Positions 17,582 to 29,655 of a DNA stretch of 64,000 bases are shown here, one piece after another. Positions within the stretch are counted from its first letter, which is position 1. The number at the start of each line of letters is the position of its first letter. This DNA comes from Oceanobacillus chungangensis. Its GTDB lineage: Bacteria > Bacillota > Bacilli > Bacillales > Amphibacillaceae. The position numbers and the translations under genes are program-made. The notes beneath the pieces were generated by a model. The model did no database searches. It had not been told where the DNA came from and saw nothing but the letters and a program-made list of their open reading frames with translations. The DNA lies in the NCBI RefSeq assembly GCF_003369565.1, contig NZ_PIOD01000016.1:275062-339061 (forward strand), written 5' to 3'.

Positions 17582-18431
17582 TGATGAAACATTAGGGACA
17601 ATCTATGTTGTGCCAACACCGATTGGCAATTTAGAGGATATCACTTTTCGTGCATTAAAAGTTTTAAAAAGCGTGACGGTCATCGCAGCAGAAGATACTA
17701 GAAATACAAAAAAACTGCTCAATCATTTTGAGATTCAGACACCACTGATTAGTTATCATGAGCATAATAAGCTGAGCAGAGAGGAACAACTGCTTTCTCG
17801 TGTTGAAAGTGGCGAATCGATTGCGATTGTAAGTGATGCAGGAATGCCAGCAATATCTGATCCTGGATTTGAATTAGTTCAATCAGCAATTGAAAGAAAT
17901 CTAAAGGTTGTCGTCTTACCAGGGGCAAATGCAGCTTTATGTGCTTTAGTTGGTTCAGGACTTCCAGCAAATGAATTCTATTTTTATGGTTTTTTGCCAC
18001 GGAAGAAGAAGGATAAAGAGGCAGAATTAGAGCGATTGAAGCAACTGAAAGCAACACTACTATTTTATGAATCACCTTACCGAATAAAGGATACATTAAG
18101 TGCAATAAATACAACGCTCGGCAATCGGCAAGTTGTACTTGCTCGTGAATTAACGAAACGCTTTGAGGAATTTGCACGTGGTACAGCAGATGAACTCCTT
18201 ACGTGGGCAAGTGATCACGAATTGAAGGGCGAATTTTGTATTGTTGTCCAGGGAAGCGACACTGATTTTGAAGAAGTAGATGATATTTGGTGGAGTCACT
18301 TATCCGTCGTGGACCATGTGAACTATTATATCGATGATAAACAATTATCAAGTAAAGATGCGATCAAGCAAGTCGCTGTTGAGCGAAAAATGCATAAGCG
18401 AGAAGTTTATCAAACATATCACGTGGAGTGA
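17559..18431 (+). CDS. rsmI: 16S rRNA (cytidine1402-2'-O)-methyltransferase RsmI
   Basis: 290-residue tetrapyrrole-methylase-fold enzyme that methylates the 2'-O of C1402 in the decoding centre. Motifs are VVPTPIGNLEDITFRAL at the start, AAEDTRNTKKLL, VSDAGMPAISDPG, and LPGANAALCALVGSGLP. The start overlaps yazA, indicating coupled translation. It converges on abrB. Confidence 0.95.
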   Translation: MKIQKSFDDETLGTIYVVPTPIGNLEDITFRALKVLKSVTVIAAEDTRNTKKLLNHFEIQTPLISYHEHNKLSREEQLLSRVESGESIAIVSDAGMPAISDPGFELVQSAIERNLKVVVLPGANAALCALVGSGLPANEFYFYGFLPRKKKDKEAELERLKQLKATLLFYESPYRIKDTLSAINTTLGNRQVVLARELTKRFEEFARGTADELLTWASDHELKGEFCIVVQGSDTDFEEVDDIWWSHLSVVDHVNYYIDDKQLSSKDAIKQVAVERKMHKREVYQTYHVE

Positions 18432-18568
18432 AACTTGATTTGCCAGCCTGTCTTAGCGACTTGAAATTACAGTTCGATTTCCTTCGCTGTAAGTAACATT
18501 GAGCAACGTTGCTATCACGTCTTAATATCACAGCTACAGTGGATTGAATAATTTGTGGCAAAATGAAA

Positions 18569-18602
18569 GAGAGCTGACGTGCTTGTGCAGGCGTCAGCTC
18601 TC
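18569..18602. terminator. Terminator between rsmI and abrB
   Basis: A perfect 11-bp stem GAGAGCTGACG/CGTCAGCTCTC. The T-rich tail (TTTCATTTTG) appears on the minus strand, so it mainly fits the end of abrB. Confidence 0.7.
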
Positions 18603-18680
18603 CTTATAACTTAATGTTATCTTATTCTAACAGATATATTTGGTTCTTGTAAACATTATCATTATTCAGATAATATTCTT

Positions 18681-18956
18681 TTACTTTAATAGCTGCTCAA
18701 GTTCTTCCATTAATATCATTGCGCCTTTAGGACTTAGAACGATTTTCCCATCTGCTAGGGACATATTATCCTCAGAAACTCCCCCAGTTATATGGCATAC
18801 CATATTTGGTTTATACTTTTTGAGAATAATATTATCATTCTCTACATAAATTTCTACTTCATCTTTTACATGAATATCTAGGGTGCGACGTAGTTCGATT
18901 GGGATTACAACACGACCAAGTTCATCAACTCTGCGAACGATTCCAATTGATTTCAT
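18681..18956 (-). CDS. abrB: Transition-state regulator AbrB
   Basis: 91-residue DNA-binding swapped-hairpin protein that represses stationary-phase and sporulation genes during growth. The N-terminal domain reads GIVRRVDELGRVVIPIELRRTL, and the C-terminal domain contains CHITGGVSEDNMSL. ATG 18956 follows GGGGGAGG; a longer frame upstream has no ribosome site. The gene is inverted relative to its neighbours and diverges from metG, as in B. subtilis. Its promoter is at 19030-19058. Confidence 0.95.
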   Translation of the reverse strand: MKSIGIVRRVDELGRVVIPIELRRTLDIHVKDEVEIYVENDNIILKKYKPNMVCHITGGVSEDNMSLADGKIVLSPKGAMILMEELEQLLK

Positions 18957-19029
18957 TTCCAACCTCCCCCCTAAATAAGATACCTCATTGTTTTCAGAAA
19001 AATAAAAATTTCCATTTCCATCTTGAAAT

Positions 19030-19058
19030 AGAATAGCAACATTGTTTTTTGATGTCAA
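19030..19058 (-). promoter_or_regulatory. Sigma-A promoter of abrB
   Basis: On the minus strand: TTGACA, 17 nt, TATTCT. It gives a leader of about 65 nt before ATG 18956. I did not find a full Spo0A box nearby. Confidence 0.65.
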
Positions 19059-19084
19059 TGATTTACCTGAAAAATTAATCAATT

Positions 19085-21435
<2,351 letters not shown>

Positions 21436-21449
21436 TAAAAGAAAATGTA

Positions 21450-21487
21450 GGAAAATACCCTGCTAGTTATTTAGCGGGGTGTTTCCT
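21450..21487 (+). terminator. Hairpin after metG
   Basis: A long stem (21450-21465 against 21472-21486, with G-U pairs and one bulge) and a 6-nt loop. The T tail is weak. Confidence 0.6.
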
Positions 21488-21529
21488 GTTGTCTACAAGT
21501 ACTGTTAACGATTGAGAGGATGTGCGTTT

Positions 21530-22312
21530 ATGTTATTTGATACTCATACACATTTAAATGCAGAGGAATTTGCAGAAGAAATACCAGAAGCTGTTGAACG
21601 GGCTAAGGAAAATGGGGTTACCCATATGGCAGTTGTCGGATTTGATTCGAAAACAATTGAAAAGTCATTAGAGCTTAGCAAAGCTTATGATGGAATTTAC
21701 AGTATTATCGGCTGGCATCCAACTGAGAGCTATTTATATACAGATGCAATTGAGGAATCACTCTACAAACAATTACAACAGCGAAAGATTGTTGCAATGG
21801 GGGAAATGGGATTAGATTATCATTGGGATACATCACCAAAGGATGTACAAAAGGATGTTTTCAGACGGCAAATGCGAATCGCCAAAGAATTGAAGCTGCC
21901 TATTAGCATCCATATGCGTGATGCCATAGAGGATACCTATCAAATTCTAAAGGAAGAACATGTAGAAGATATCGGGGGCATCATGCATAGCTTTAGCGGT
22001 AATGTGGAATGGATGGAGCGGTTTTTAGACTTAGGAATGCATATTTCATTGAGTGGCGTTGTCACGTTTAAAAACGCTAAGGAAGTGAAGGAAGTGGCAA
22101 AAGCTGCTCCTTTGGATAAATTATTGATTGAAACAGATGCACCTTATTTATCACCTGTACCATATCGAGGCAAACGAAATGAGCCTGCATATGTTAAATA
22201 TGTTGCAGAGGCGATAGCTGAATTAAGAGGAATGCCAGTAGATGAAATTGGCAAAATAACTACCCAAAATGCCTTTCAATTATTCAGGCTTAATGAAGAT
22301 TCAATTAAATAA
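21530..22312 (+). CDS. yabD: TatD family metal-dependent DNase
   Basis: 260-residue TIM-barrel metal-dependent hydrolase. Metal ligands are visible in FDTHTHLN near the start, GEMGLDYHWD, SIHMRDA, MHSFSG, and ETDAPYLSP. TatD proteins act as 3'-5' nucleases in DNA repair or degradation. ATG 21530 is selected with GAGAGGAT upstream; a TTG at 21512 is a weaker alternative. It lies between metG and yabE as in B. subtilis. Confidence 0.94.
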   Translation: MLFDTHTHLNAEEFAEEIPEAVERAKENGVTHMAVVGFDSKTIEKSLELSKAYDGIYSIIGWHPTESYLYTDAIEESLYKQLQQRKIVAMGEMGLDYHWDTSPKDVQKDVFRRQMRIAKELKLPISIHMRDAIEDTYQILKEEHVEDIGGIMHSFSGNVEWMERFLDLGMHISLSGVVTFKNAKEVKEVAKAAPLDKLLIETDAPYLSPVPYRGKRNEPAYVKYVAEAIAELRGMPVDEIGKITTQNAFQLFRLNEDSIK

Positions 22313-22355
22313 ATCGTAATAAAACTGGAATAAAAGAGGATAATAATGGAATTTC

Positions 22356-22390
22356 TGAGGGACTAGTGAATAGCTAGTCCTTCTTTTATT
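22356..22390 (+). terminator. Terminator after yabD
   Basis: AGGGACTAG/CTAGTCCTT stem with a 7-nt loop and the tail TTCTTTTATT. Confidence 0.85.
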
Positions 22391-22511
22391 ACAATTTTGT
22401 AACTAGGATAATCGTAATGGTACCAATGGATATGGTGTTTTATTCTGTGAAAATCCACCCGTATAGCAAATCGTGTAATGAAATTGTAAAGGAAACGTAA
22501 ATGGAATAGCT

Positions 22512-22540
22512 TTGACTTTGTATATGCCACTTTATATAAT
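22512..22540 (+). promoter_or_regulatory. Sigma-A promoter of yabE
   Basis: TTGACT, 17 nt, TATAAT, 27 nt before the start codon. A near-consensus promoter. Confidence 0.88.
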
Positions 22541-22567
22541 CAAGGACATTAAGAGGAGGCAAGATGC

Positions 22568-23800
22568 ATGCGAATTATTTCAAAGCTATTGCCGGCATCG
22601 AAAATGAAGCTGGTTATATCAGTAGTTGGTGTTTTAGTGCTTGTTTTGTTTTCAGGGTTAGTACTATTTGAGGCAACGAAGGCTGAAGTAGTAATCTCAA
22701 ATAACGGTGATAAACAAACAGTCGACACACACATCAATACTGTAGGAGAACTACTTAACGAAGTAGGAATTGTTGTTTCCGAACACGACGAATTGTCTCA
22801 TGCTAAGGATGAAGCAATTAAAAGTGGGATGACAATTGATTATAAGAGTGCAAAACAAATTAAAGTAACAATTGATGGCAACGACCATACATATTATACA
22901 ACTGCAGATTCAGTGGGAGACTTTTTTATAGAGCAAGATCTTTCATTTGCAGCACATGATGTTATTTCACATAAAACTACAGATCAAACTGTAGATGGTT
23001 TACATATTCATATTGCCACTGCATATCAAGTGACGATTCATGACGGGGCTAAAAAGCGAATAGTATGGACGACAGGTGGGTCGGTATTCGATTTATTAAA
23101 TAAAAATAAGATTAAGTTAAACGATCATGATCGGATTCAACCAAGTGTAGAAGAAGTGGTCAATGAAAACACTGCTGTTTCTATTGTCAGAGTTAATAAG
23201 GCTATCGATGAAGTAAATGAGAGTGTTAGTTATAGCACTGAAAGGCAGCATGATAGTACGCTTAACAAAGGGGAAGAAAAAGTAATTACCCAAGGGAAAG
23301 ATGGAACTGTAGTAAAGAAATATGAAGTAACAACTGAAAATGGCAAAGAAGTAAGTCGTGAGCTTATCAGTGAAGAAACGAAGGAAGCGAGCGTCAATCG
23401 TGTCATTGCTGTTGGTACGAAGGAGCCTCAAGCAGAGCAAGGGCTTGTTACATTAGCGAGCACATCATCAGGAGAAAGTCGTGGTATCATGCAAACTAGC
23501 ACTGGTGGAAAGTCATTAACGATGACAGCTAGTGCGTTTACATCCGATTGTAGTGGATGCTCTGGCTATACTGCCACGGGGATTAACTTAAGTGCAAATC
23601 CGAACATGAAAGTCATTGCAGTCGACCCAAATGTGATACCACTTGGATCGAAAGTATGGATTGAAGGATATGGGGTTGCAATCGCTGGAGATACTGGTGG
23701 CGCTATAAATGGCAATCGGATTGATGTCCATGTTCCTACAAAATCAGATGCATTTAGCTGGGGAGTTAGGACAGTTCAAGTGGAAATTCTTGATTTATAA
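22568..23800 (+). CDS. yabE: YabE, G5 and 3D domain cell-wall protein
   Basis: 410-residue exported or membrane-anchored protein related to resuscitation-promoting-factor-like wall enzymes. Residues 13-37 are a signal/anchor segment (KLVISVVGVLVLVLFSG). Three DUF348 (ubiquitin-like) repeats follow at about 38-80, 95-138 and 150-193, then a G5 domain (ERQHDSTLNKGEEKVITQG). At the end is a 3D lytic transglycosylase-like domain with the three aspartates spread over IAVDPN, AGDTGG and NRIDVHV. An AGAGGAGG site and a strong promoter are upstream. B. subtilis yabE is known for antisense control; I cannot see that here. Confidence 0.93.
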   Translation: MRIISKLLPASKMKLVISVVGVLVLVLFSGLVLFEATKAEVVISNNGDKQTVDTHINTVGELLNEVGIVVSEHDELSHAKDEAIKSGMTIDYKSAKQIKVTIDGNDHTYYTTADSVGDFFIEQDLSFAAHDVISHKTTDQTVDGLHIHIATAYQVTIHDGAKKRIVWTTGGSVFDLLNKNKIKLNDHDRIQPSVEEVVNENTAVSIVRVNKAIDEVNESVSYSTERQHDSTLNKGEEKVITQGKDGTVVKKYEVTTENGKEVSRELISEETKEASVNRVIAVGTKEPQAEQGLVTLASTSSGESRGIMQTSTGGKSLTMTASAFTSDCSGCSGYTATGINLSANPNMKVIAVDPNVIPLGSKVWIEGYGVAIAGDTGGAINGNRIDVHVPTKSDAFSWGVRTVQVEILDL

Positions 23801-23812
23801 TGAATATAGGAT

Positions 23813-23853
23813 ATATGCTCTTACCATGATAATATGGTAAGAGCATATTTTTT
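23813..23853 (+). terminator. Terminator of yabE
   Basis: A perfect 15-bp stem (23813-23827 against 23834-23848), a 6-nt loop, then a T run. Confidence 0.95.
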
Positions 23854-24045
23854 CTGCAGACTCATTTTGTATTTTTGTTGTTATTTATATAAAGTGTGAT
23901 GGATGGTCGCTCGTCTGATGGCAAGTGGGGATTTGGTAACGAAACATCTTTTTTCTACTATTCGCTGCGAATATTTACAACTCTAAGATAAGGAAATGCT
24001 ATTTTTCCTTTAAAGAGAAAAAAGGACAGTATATACCCTCGCAAA

Positions 24046-24136
24046 ACTAGCGTAGGAAAGATACGGAGACTCCTGCGGGAGGAAGGGCTCACCTAGCCCC
24101 CCTGCGGAAAGCGAAGTGTATTTCCGGAGCGGTTGG
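24046..24136 (+). repeat. Intergenic repeat family B, copy 1 (MITE-like)
   Basis: Left end CTAGCGTAGGAAAGATACGG and right end GTGTATTTCCGGAGCGG show imperfect terminal inversion around GGAAATACAC. The interior reads GAGACTCCTGCGGGAGG. Other copies are at 40452 and 59652, with a remnant at 13505. The bases 23854-24045 before it show nothing recognisable. Confidence 0.75.
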
Positions 24137-24224
24137 TCCGACGTCAAGACATCATCCCAAGTTAGTCCAAGAAAATTAATTTACTTTTATATTTAGAAGG
24201 AAGTAACCCGATGGAGGGAAATCA

Positions 24225-25663
<1,439 letters not shown>

Positions 25664-25665
<2 letters not shown>

Positions 25666-25693
25666 GTTATTGTCAAACAATAGCTCTTTTTTT
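25664..25693 (+). terminator. Terminator of rsmA
   Basis: GAGTTATTG/CAATAGCTC stem with one G-U pair, a 5-nt loop and seven T residues. Confidence 0.92.
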
Positions 25694-25744
25694 ATAGAAT
25701 AGAAATGTAAATAAAATGCCAATTTCAATTCCTGTGACATTAAA

Positions 25745-26022
25745 GGCCACGTCCAGCTCATGCGCCCGTGCTCCTAGCGAGACTTCCATCATCTCCGTAC
25801 GATAAAGAAAACTTGGCGATTGGTTACATATGAGGCTTAGTCGCACTTATACCCTTGCGGTGAAAGTCAATATCGATTCACTTACGCTCTCAAAGATTTT
25901 CCTTTATCTAAAAGGGATAGGAGAAGTTCAACTAAGGTCGCCACAACGCGAGGTAACGTCGAACCACATCACATCCTGTGAGGCGCAGTCCGTACGTCGC
26001 TAAACGGGCGCTTCCGCTTTCG
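25745..26022 (+). repeat. Intergenic repeat family A, copy 6 (longest)
   Basis: Full-length copy from GGCCACGTCCAGC to GGGCGCTTCCGCTTTCG with the middle module. Its second hairpin reads TCAC-ATCCT-GTGA near 25970-25983 (loop again RUCCU). The stem change against copy 3 is partly compensatory. It precedes the yabG promoter. Confidence 0.8.
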
Positions 26023-26036
26023 AATATTATTTCCGC

Positions 26037-26064
26037 ACAGTTAGGCCGTTACCCTCATAATCTA
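26037..26064 (+). promoter_or_regulatory. Sigma-K promoter of yabG
   Basis: AC at 26037-26038, 17 nt, then CATAATCTA at 26056-26064. The -10 fits the sigma-K pattern CATAnnnTA exactly. B. subtilis yabG is a sigma-K gene. Confidence 0.65.
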
Positions 26065-26106
26065 TATGAGATGCTTTCAATCTAATGGAGGCAGTGAGGT
26101 GAATGT

Positions 26107-26976
26107 ATGGACATTACAGTTGGTACTTTGGTTTCTCGTAAATCTTATAATCATGATTTAATATTCCGGATGGCTTCTATAAAAAGTGGGATTGCCAATT
26201 TATATGGGGAAGCGATTCGTTTGGAAGCAGATGCACCGATTGACGACTTACTTGTAGTGGAGACGAGAGAACTGGAAAGAAGACGGCAAAAGATAAAAGA
26301 AAAGGAAGAGAATTCCTATCGCTTATTTCGACAAGATTATCAATTAGTAAAGGAAAAGCGCGAATATCAGGCAACGGATGGATATCAGGATTATGTGAAA
26401 TATTTCCAATTACCGACGAAGGTTCTTCATTTAGATGGGGATCAAATGTACTTGAGAAAATGTATTTCCTTATATCAACGGATGGGCTTGCAGGTACATG
26501 GGGTACATTTACATGAGAAGGTTATGCCGACAGAGGTTGGCTCACTAGTTGAACGAATTCAGCCTAATATTGTTGTCATTACGGGGCATGATTCCTTTTC
26601 AAAGAATAAGGGTACAAAGGAAGACCTACGCGCATATCGTCATTCAAAATATTTTGTTGAAACAGTGAGAGAAGCACGCCGAATTAATCCGCATCTTGAT
26701 CAAATGGTAATTTTCGCTGGTGCTTGCCAATCTCATTTTGAATCGCTAATTCGTGCAGGTGCAAACTTTGCGAGTTCACCTTTACGAATCAATATTCATG
26801 CACTTGATCCTGTCTATATAGCTGCAAAAGTAGCCTATACACCGTTCATGGAGAGTGTTAGTGTGTGGGAAGCATTGAAAAATACAATGACAGGCGAAAA
26901 GGGAATGGGTGGCATCGAAACTAGAGGATTGCTGCGAACAGGGATGCCATATTTGGAAGAAACAGCAGAAGAATGA
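26107..26976 (+). CDS. yabG: Sporulation-specific protease YabG
   Basis: 289-residue protease of the YabG (peptidase U57) family. In B. subtilis it trims coat proteins such as SafA and SpoIVA in the mother cell. Conserved stretches are LVSRKSYNHDLIFRM at the N-terminus, KVLHLDGD, VVITGHDSFSKNKG, FAGACQSHFESLIRAG and FASSPLRINIHALDP, which include candidate catalytic His and Cys residues. GAGGTGAATGT lies just before ATG 26107. It carries its own sigma-K-type promoter and terminator. Confidence 0.94.
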   Translation: MDITVGTLVSRKSYNHDLIFRMASIKSGIANLYGEAIRLEADAPIDDLLVVETRELERRRQKIKEKEENSYRLFRQDYQLVKEKREYQATDGYQDYVKYFQLPTKVLHLDGDQMYLRKCISLYQRMGLQVHGVHLHEKVMPTEVGSLVERIQPNIVVITGHDSFSKNKGTKEDLRAYRHSKYFVETVREARRINPHLDQMVIFAGACQSHFESLIRAGANFASSPLRINIHALDPVYIAAKVAYTPFMESVSVWEALKNTMTGEKGMGGIETRGLLRTGMPYLEETAEE

Positions 26977-26978
26977 GT

Positions 26979-27014
26979 ATAATCCGCTCCTATGATATTG
27001 GGGCGGATTATATT
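26979..27014 (+). terminator. Terminator of yabG
   Basis: TAATCCGCTCC/GGGGCGGATTA stem followed by TATTT. Confidence 0.8.
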
Positions 27015-27160
27015 TGAAAAATAATAAAATTATTTTATTATTTTGGAAGCAATATTGAGAATGTTTCTGGAATCCTTAGTATATATCTAAAAAAATACAA
27101 ATAATCATACATAAAATGTTAACTTTTACAAATAATATCATAAATAGGCAAATTTTATTG

Positions 27161-27190
27161 TTGACATGAAAAAAGAACTCCTGTTATAAT
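27161..27190 (+). promoter_or_regulatory. veg promoter P1 (sigma-A)
   Basis: TTGACA, 18 nt, TATAAT, with A/T-rich sequence upstream like an UP element. Both hexamers are perfect consensus. Confidence 0.9.
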
Positions 27191-27202
27191 ATAAAGTTTC
27201 AT

Positions 27203-27231
27203 TTGACTATTGATCAAGCATATGCTATAAT
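27203..27231 (+). promoter_or_regulatory. veg promoter P2 (sigma-A)
   Basis: TTGACT, 17 nt, TATAAT starting 13 nt after P1 ends. A transcript from here would begin near 27238, almost at the ribosome site. Confidence 0.75.
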
Positions 27232-27253
27232 CAATTTAGTGAGGTGGAGTGTA

Positions 27254-27520
27254 TTGGCTAAAACATTATTCGAAATTAAGCAAGGTCTTGAAGGTTATGT
27301 CGGAAAGCGGTTGGAACTTACAGCCAACGGTGGAAGAAGAAAGACAATTGTACGATCGGGAGTATTAGCAGAAACGTATCCTTCCGTATTTATTGTTGAG
27401 CTTGACCAAGACGAGAATGCATTCGAGCGTGTTTCATACAGCTATGCAGACGTTTTAACAGAAACAGTTGAATTGAATTTCCTAGATGAACGAAATAAGG
27501 GATTATTAGTAGAGCAATAG
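27254..27520 (+). CDS. veg: Veg protein
   Basis: 88-residue small protein abundant in growing and outgrowing Bacillus cells. In B. subtilis Veg influences biofilm genes through SinR, but its mechanism is unsettled. The conserved core is [30 protein letters not shown], then [21 protein letters not shown] 27254 is chosen, with GAGGTGGAG upstream and the family N-terminus AKTLFEIK following. Tandem strong promoters precede it and the terminator overlaps its stop. Confidence 0.96.
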   Translation: MAKTLFEIKQGLEGYVGKRLELTANGGRRKTIVRSGVLAETYPSVFIVELDQDENAFERVSYSYADVLTETVELNFLDERNKGLLVEQ

Positions 27521-27546
27521 GCAGATGGTAGCCTATTGCTTTTTTA
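27513..27546 (+). terminator. Terminator of veg
   Basis: AGCAATAGGC/GCCTATTGCT stem with an 8-nt loop and TTTTTT. The stem begins before the stop codon. Confidence 0.93.
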
Positions 27547-27673
27547 TGTAGGTATTCTAGAGCTCCTCCTAAATTTTCCCTAGTTTACATATATCTAACT
27601 GGTGTTGATTTCTGTTTCTGACGCAAACTATTTGTGTCGTAATCATTTGAATTGCGAAAGGGGTTGTTCTTTC

Positions 27674-27856
27674 ATGGCTAGACGTAGAGGGATTATGTCA
27701 GACCACTTGAAAGAAGAAATTGCCAAGGAATTAGGTTTTTACGACACGGTGCAACAAGAGGGCTGGGGCGGAATCAAAGCAAGAGATGCAGGTAACATGG
27801 TGAAACGTGCTATCGAAATCGCTGAGCAAAGCATGAATCAGAACGGGAATTCTTAG
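27674..27856 (+). CDS. sspF: Small acid-soluble spore protein SspF (alpha/beta type)
   Basis: 60-residue DNA-binding spore protein that coats and protects spore DNA. Family segments are [20 protein letters not shown] and [21 protein letters not shown] 27674 has AAAGGGG about 10 nt upstream; longer frames lack a site. It lies between veg and ispE as in B. subtilis. Forespore (sigma-G) expression is expected, but I could not assign a convincing promoter. Confidence 0.95.
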   Translation: MARRRGIMSDHLKEEIAKELGFYDTVQQEGWGGIKARDAGNMVKRAIEIAEQSMNQNGNS

Positions 27857-27862
27857 TAAAGA

Positions 27863-27907
27863 AACACCGGCAAATTTTAGGTTATCCTAAATTTGCCGGT
27901 GTTTTAT
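27863..27907 (+). terminator. Terminator of sspF
   Basis: An 18-bp stem with one bulged T (27863-27881 against 27886-27903), loop TTAT, then T-rich. Confidence 0.93.
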
Positions 27908-27950
27908 TATATCGATGGCAGTAAAATACGATAAAGGATGAGGTCAAATC

Positions 27951-28229
27951 TTACATCTTTTTCTGTAATAGTATAATACTAATACTGTTGCTGCAAAAAA
28001 TAACTGCCATCCAAATATATGTCATCGTTTTGACCTGGTCAACTGATGGATTTGAAAATTGGTAATAAAACCCTTGGAAAACAAATCCTAAAAGTATAAA
28101 GAGAAAAGCTATTTGACTCGACCTTGCGATGATTGCCTGCCCCCGTTCATCTTTACCTTGACCTGCTACGAAACTTATATAGACGCCTAAACTCATTGCA
28201 ATTAAAATCACTGCTATTATAAATAACAT
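27951..28229 (-). CDS. Small membrane protein paired with XRE regulator
   Basis: 92-residue protein with three predicted membrane helices: about residues 2-22 (LFIIAVILIAMSLGVYISFV), 40-58, and 70-88. A polar loop GQGKDERGQAIIARSSQ lies between the first two. Function unknown. It begins immediately after the regulator stop (28230), so the two form one operon. Similar regulator-plus-membrane-protein pairs occur in Firmicutes. This pair is inserted between sspF and ispE, which are neighbours in B. subtilis. Confidence 0.8.
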   Translation of the reverse strand: MLFIIAVILIAMSLGVYISFVAGQGKDERGQAIIARSSQIAFLFILLGFVFQGFYYQFSNPSVDQVKTMTYIWMAVIFCSNSISIILLQKKM

Positions 28230-28448
28230 TTACTTTTCCTCCTCATATTGAAATACGTTATCTATCCCTACACCAAAAACATTTGCGATTTCAAAAGCTA
28301 AAATTAAAGAAGGGGTATACTTGTTCTTTTCCATTGAAATTATCGTTTGTCTGCTAACCCCGGCTTTTTCTGCCAAATCTTTTTGTGTCATTTTATGCTC
28401 AGCCCTTAATACTGCTATCCTGTTAGATAGTGTTTTTTTCAGTTTCAT
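28230..28448 (-). CDS. XRE-family helix-turn-helix regulator
   Basis: 72-residue single-domain DNA-binding protein. The HTH is LRAEHKMTQKDLAEKAGVSR with recognition helix RQTIISMEKNKYTPS. The end VFGVGIDNVFQYEEEK is typical of small autoregulated Cro/C1-type proteins. ATG 28448 lies 11 nt after GGGAGGTGA; an in-frame GTG inside that site is less likely. Three 21-bp-spaced repeats lie over its probable promoter, suggesting autoregulation. It is oriented against its neighbours, consistent with an acquired cassette. Confidence 0.9.
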   Translation of the reverse strand: MKLKKTLSNRIAVLRAEHKMTQKDLAEKAGVSRQTIISMEKNKYTPSLILAFEIANVFGVGIDNVFQYEEEK

Positions 28449-28481
28449 TGTTATATTGCTCACCTCCCTAAGTAAGGTATC

Positions 28482-28532
28482 TTTTACATATAGTAACATT
28501 ATTTTTACATAAAGTAAAGTTTGTTTTACATA
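28482..28532 (-). promoter_or_regulatory. Operator array and promoter of the XRE operon
   Basis: TTTTACATA occurs at 28482, 28503 and 28524 (plus-strand coordinates), exactly 21 bp apart. The first two extend to dyads TTTAC-N5-GTAA(A/C); the third is partial. On the minus strand TTTACT (28518-28513), 17 nt, TACTAT (28495-28490) forms a promoter inside the array. Likely the binding region of the adjacent regulator. Confidence 0.65.
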
Positions 28533-28574
28533 TTTTAATTAAGGCTATTATCACTTCAGATGAAAGAGGATATA

Positions 28575-28635
28575 TATATTTTCCGGCTCTTGCTTATGCG
28601 TTCGCTTCTAAACAGTCGCCTCAGCTTTTTTATTA
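28575..28635 (+). repeat. Right half of a family C repeat
   Basis: TTCCGGCTCTTGCTTATGCG and AAACAGTCGCCTCAGCTTTTT align with the right half of the copy at 49301-49350. The left arm is not recognisable. Confidence 0.6.
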
Positions 28636-28738
28636 TGTTACAATTTGTTTAGCATTTTACCTGAGGGTAATAGGGTATAGGGCCCACGGAGATTGGTCGG
28701 AAGGAAGTTTCACTTTTGTGACAAAGTAGGTGACGTGA

Positions 28739-29590
28739 ATGGCACTTTTAGAGAAGGCGCCGGCGAAAATAAACTTATCGCTTGATGTGTTAGGGAAACG
28801 TAATGATGGGTATCATAATGTCGAGATGATTATGACAACGATTGATTTAGCAGATCGGATTGAATTAACCCCACTTGAACAAGATAAGATTATTATTTCC
28901 CTAGAGAGCAGGTATGTACCAAATGATGAGCGGAATTTAGCGTATAAGGCTGCAGACATATTTAAGAAAAAATATGGAATTACAATGGGTGTTCATATTA
29001 AAATTGAAAAAAACATCCCTGTTTCCGCAGGTCTTGGTGGCGGAAGTACAGATGCAGCTGCAGTACTTAGAGGAATGAATCGTTTATGGAATTTGAATAT
29101 TCCACTTGCGGAATTAGCGGAACTAGGGGCTACAATTGGATCAGATATCTCCTTTTGCGTCTATGGTAATACGGCGATTGCAAGAGGATATGGTGAAAAG
29201 ATAGAGAAATTAGCCCCTCCGCCTCCATGCTGGGTCGTATTGGCAAAGCCCGATATTGGTGTCTCTACAAGAACGATTTTTGCTCGAGTAAAGGTGGAAG
29301 AATTATATCATCCACATACGAATAATATTCTTGACGCACTGATAGAAAAGGACTTCTCTAAACTTTGCACAAATATTGGGAATTCGCTTGAACAGATTAC
29401 GCAGCAACTTCATCCGGAGGTAAGGCACATTAAAGAAGCGATGCGGTCAAACGGTGCCCAGGGTGTACTGATGAGCGGAAGTGGACCGACTGTGTATGGC
29501 TTAGTTGAGCATGAAAATAAAGCAAAAAGAATTTATAACGGTATGCGTGGATTTTGCGAAGAAGTTTATTTAGTTCGATTAATTGGATAA
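28739..29590 (+). CDS. ispE: 4-diphosphocytidyl-2-C-methyl-D-erythritol kinase
   Basis: 283-residue GHMP kinase of the MEP pathway for isoprenoid precursors. The ATP loop is [18 protein letters not shown] near residues 92-107, the N-terminal motif [15 protein letters not shown], and the C-terminal motif [19 protein letters not shown] lies upstream of ATG 28739. It precedes purR as in B. subtilis. Confidence 0.96.
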   Translation: MALLEKAPAKINLSLDVLGKRNDGYHNVEMIMTTIDLADRIELTPLEQDKIIISLESRYVPNDERNLAYKAADIFKKKYGITMGVHIKIEKNIPVSAGLGGGSTDAAAVLRGMNRLWNLNIPLAELAELGATIGSDISFCVYGNTAIARGYGEKIEKLAPPPPCWVVLAKPDIGVSTRTIFARVKVEELYHPHTNNILDALIEKDFSKLCTNIGNSLEQITQQLHPEVRHIKEAMRSNGAQGVLMSGSGPTVYGLVEHENKAKRIYNGMRGFCEEVYLVRLIG

Positions 29591-29593
29591 TTA

Positions 29594-29623
29594 TTGCCTA
29601 AATACGTATAAAGATGGTATATT
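29594..29623 (+). promoter_or_regulatory. Probable promoter of purR
   Basis: TTGCCT, 18 nt, TATATT. The -10 lies in a palindrome TATATTT...AAATATA. No PurBox was recognised. Confidence 0.5.
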
Positions 29624-29655
29624 TTAAGTTAAATATACGGTTTTGAGGTGTGATG

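Noticed and set aside
17749..18177. 142-codon minus-strand frame
   Set aside because: Antisense shadow of rsmI without a ribosome site or family resemblance.
23117..23440. 107-codon minus-strand frame
   Set aside because: Antisense shadow inside yabE. Antisense RNA to yabE exists in B. subtilis, but no promoter was seen here.
28230..28499. Longer 89-codon form of the XRE regulator
   Set aside because: Its extra 17 codons run over the promoter and ribosome site; ATG 28448 is better supported.
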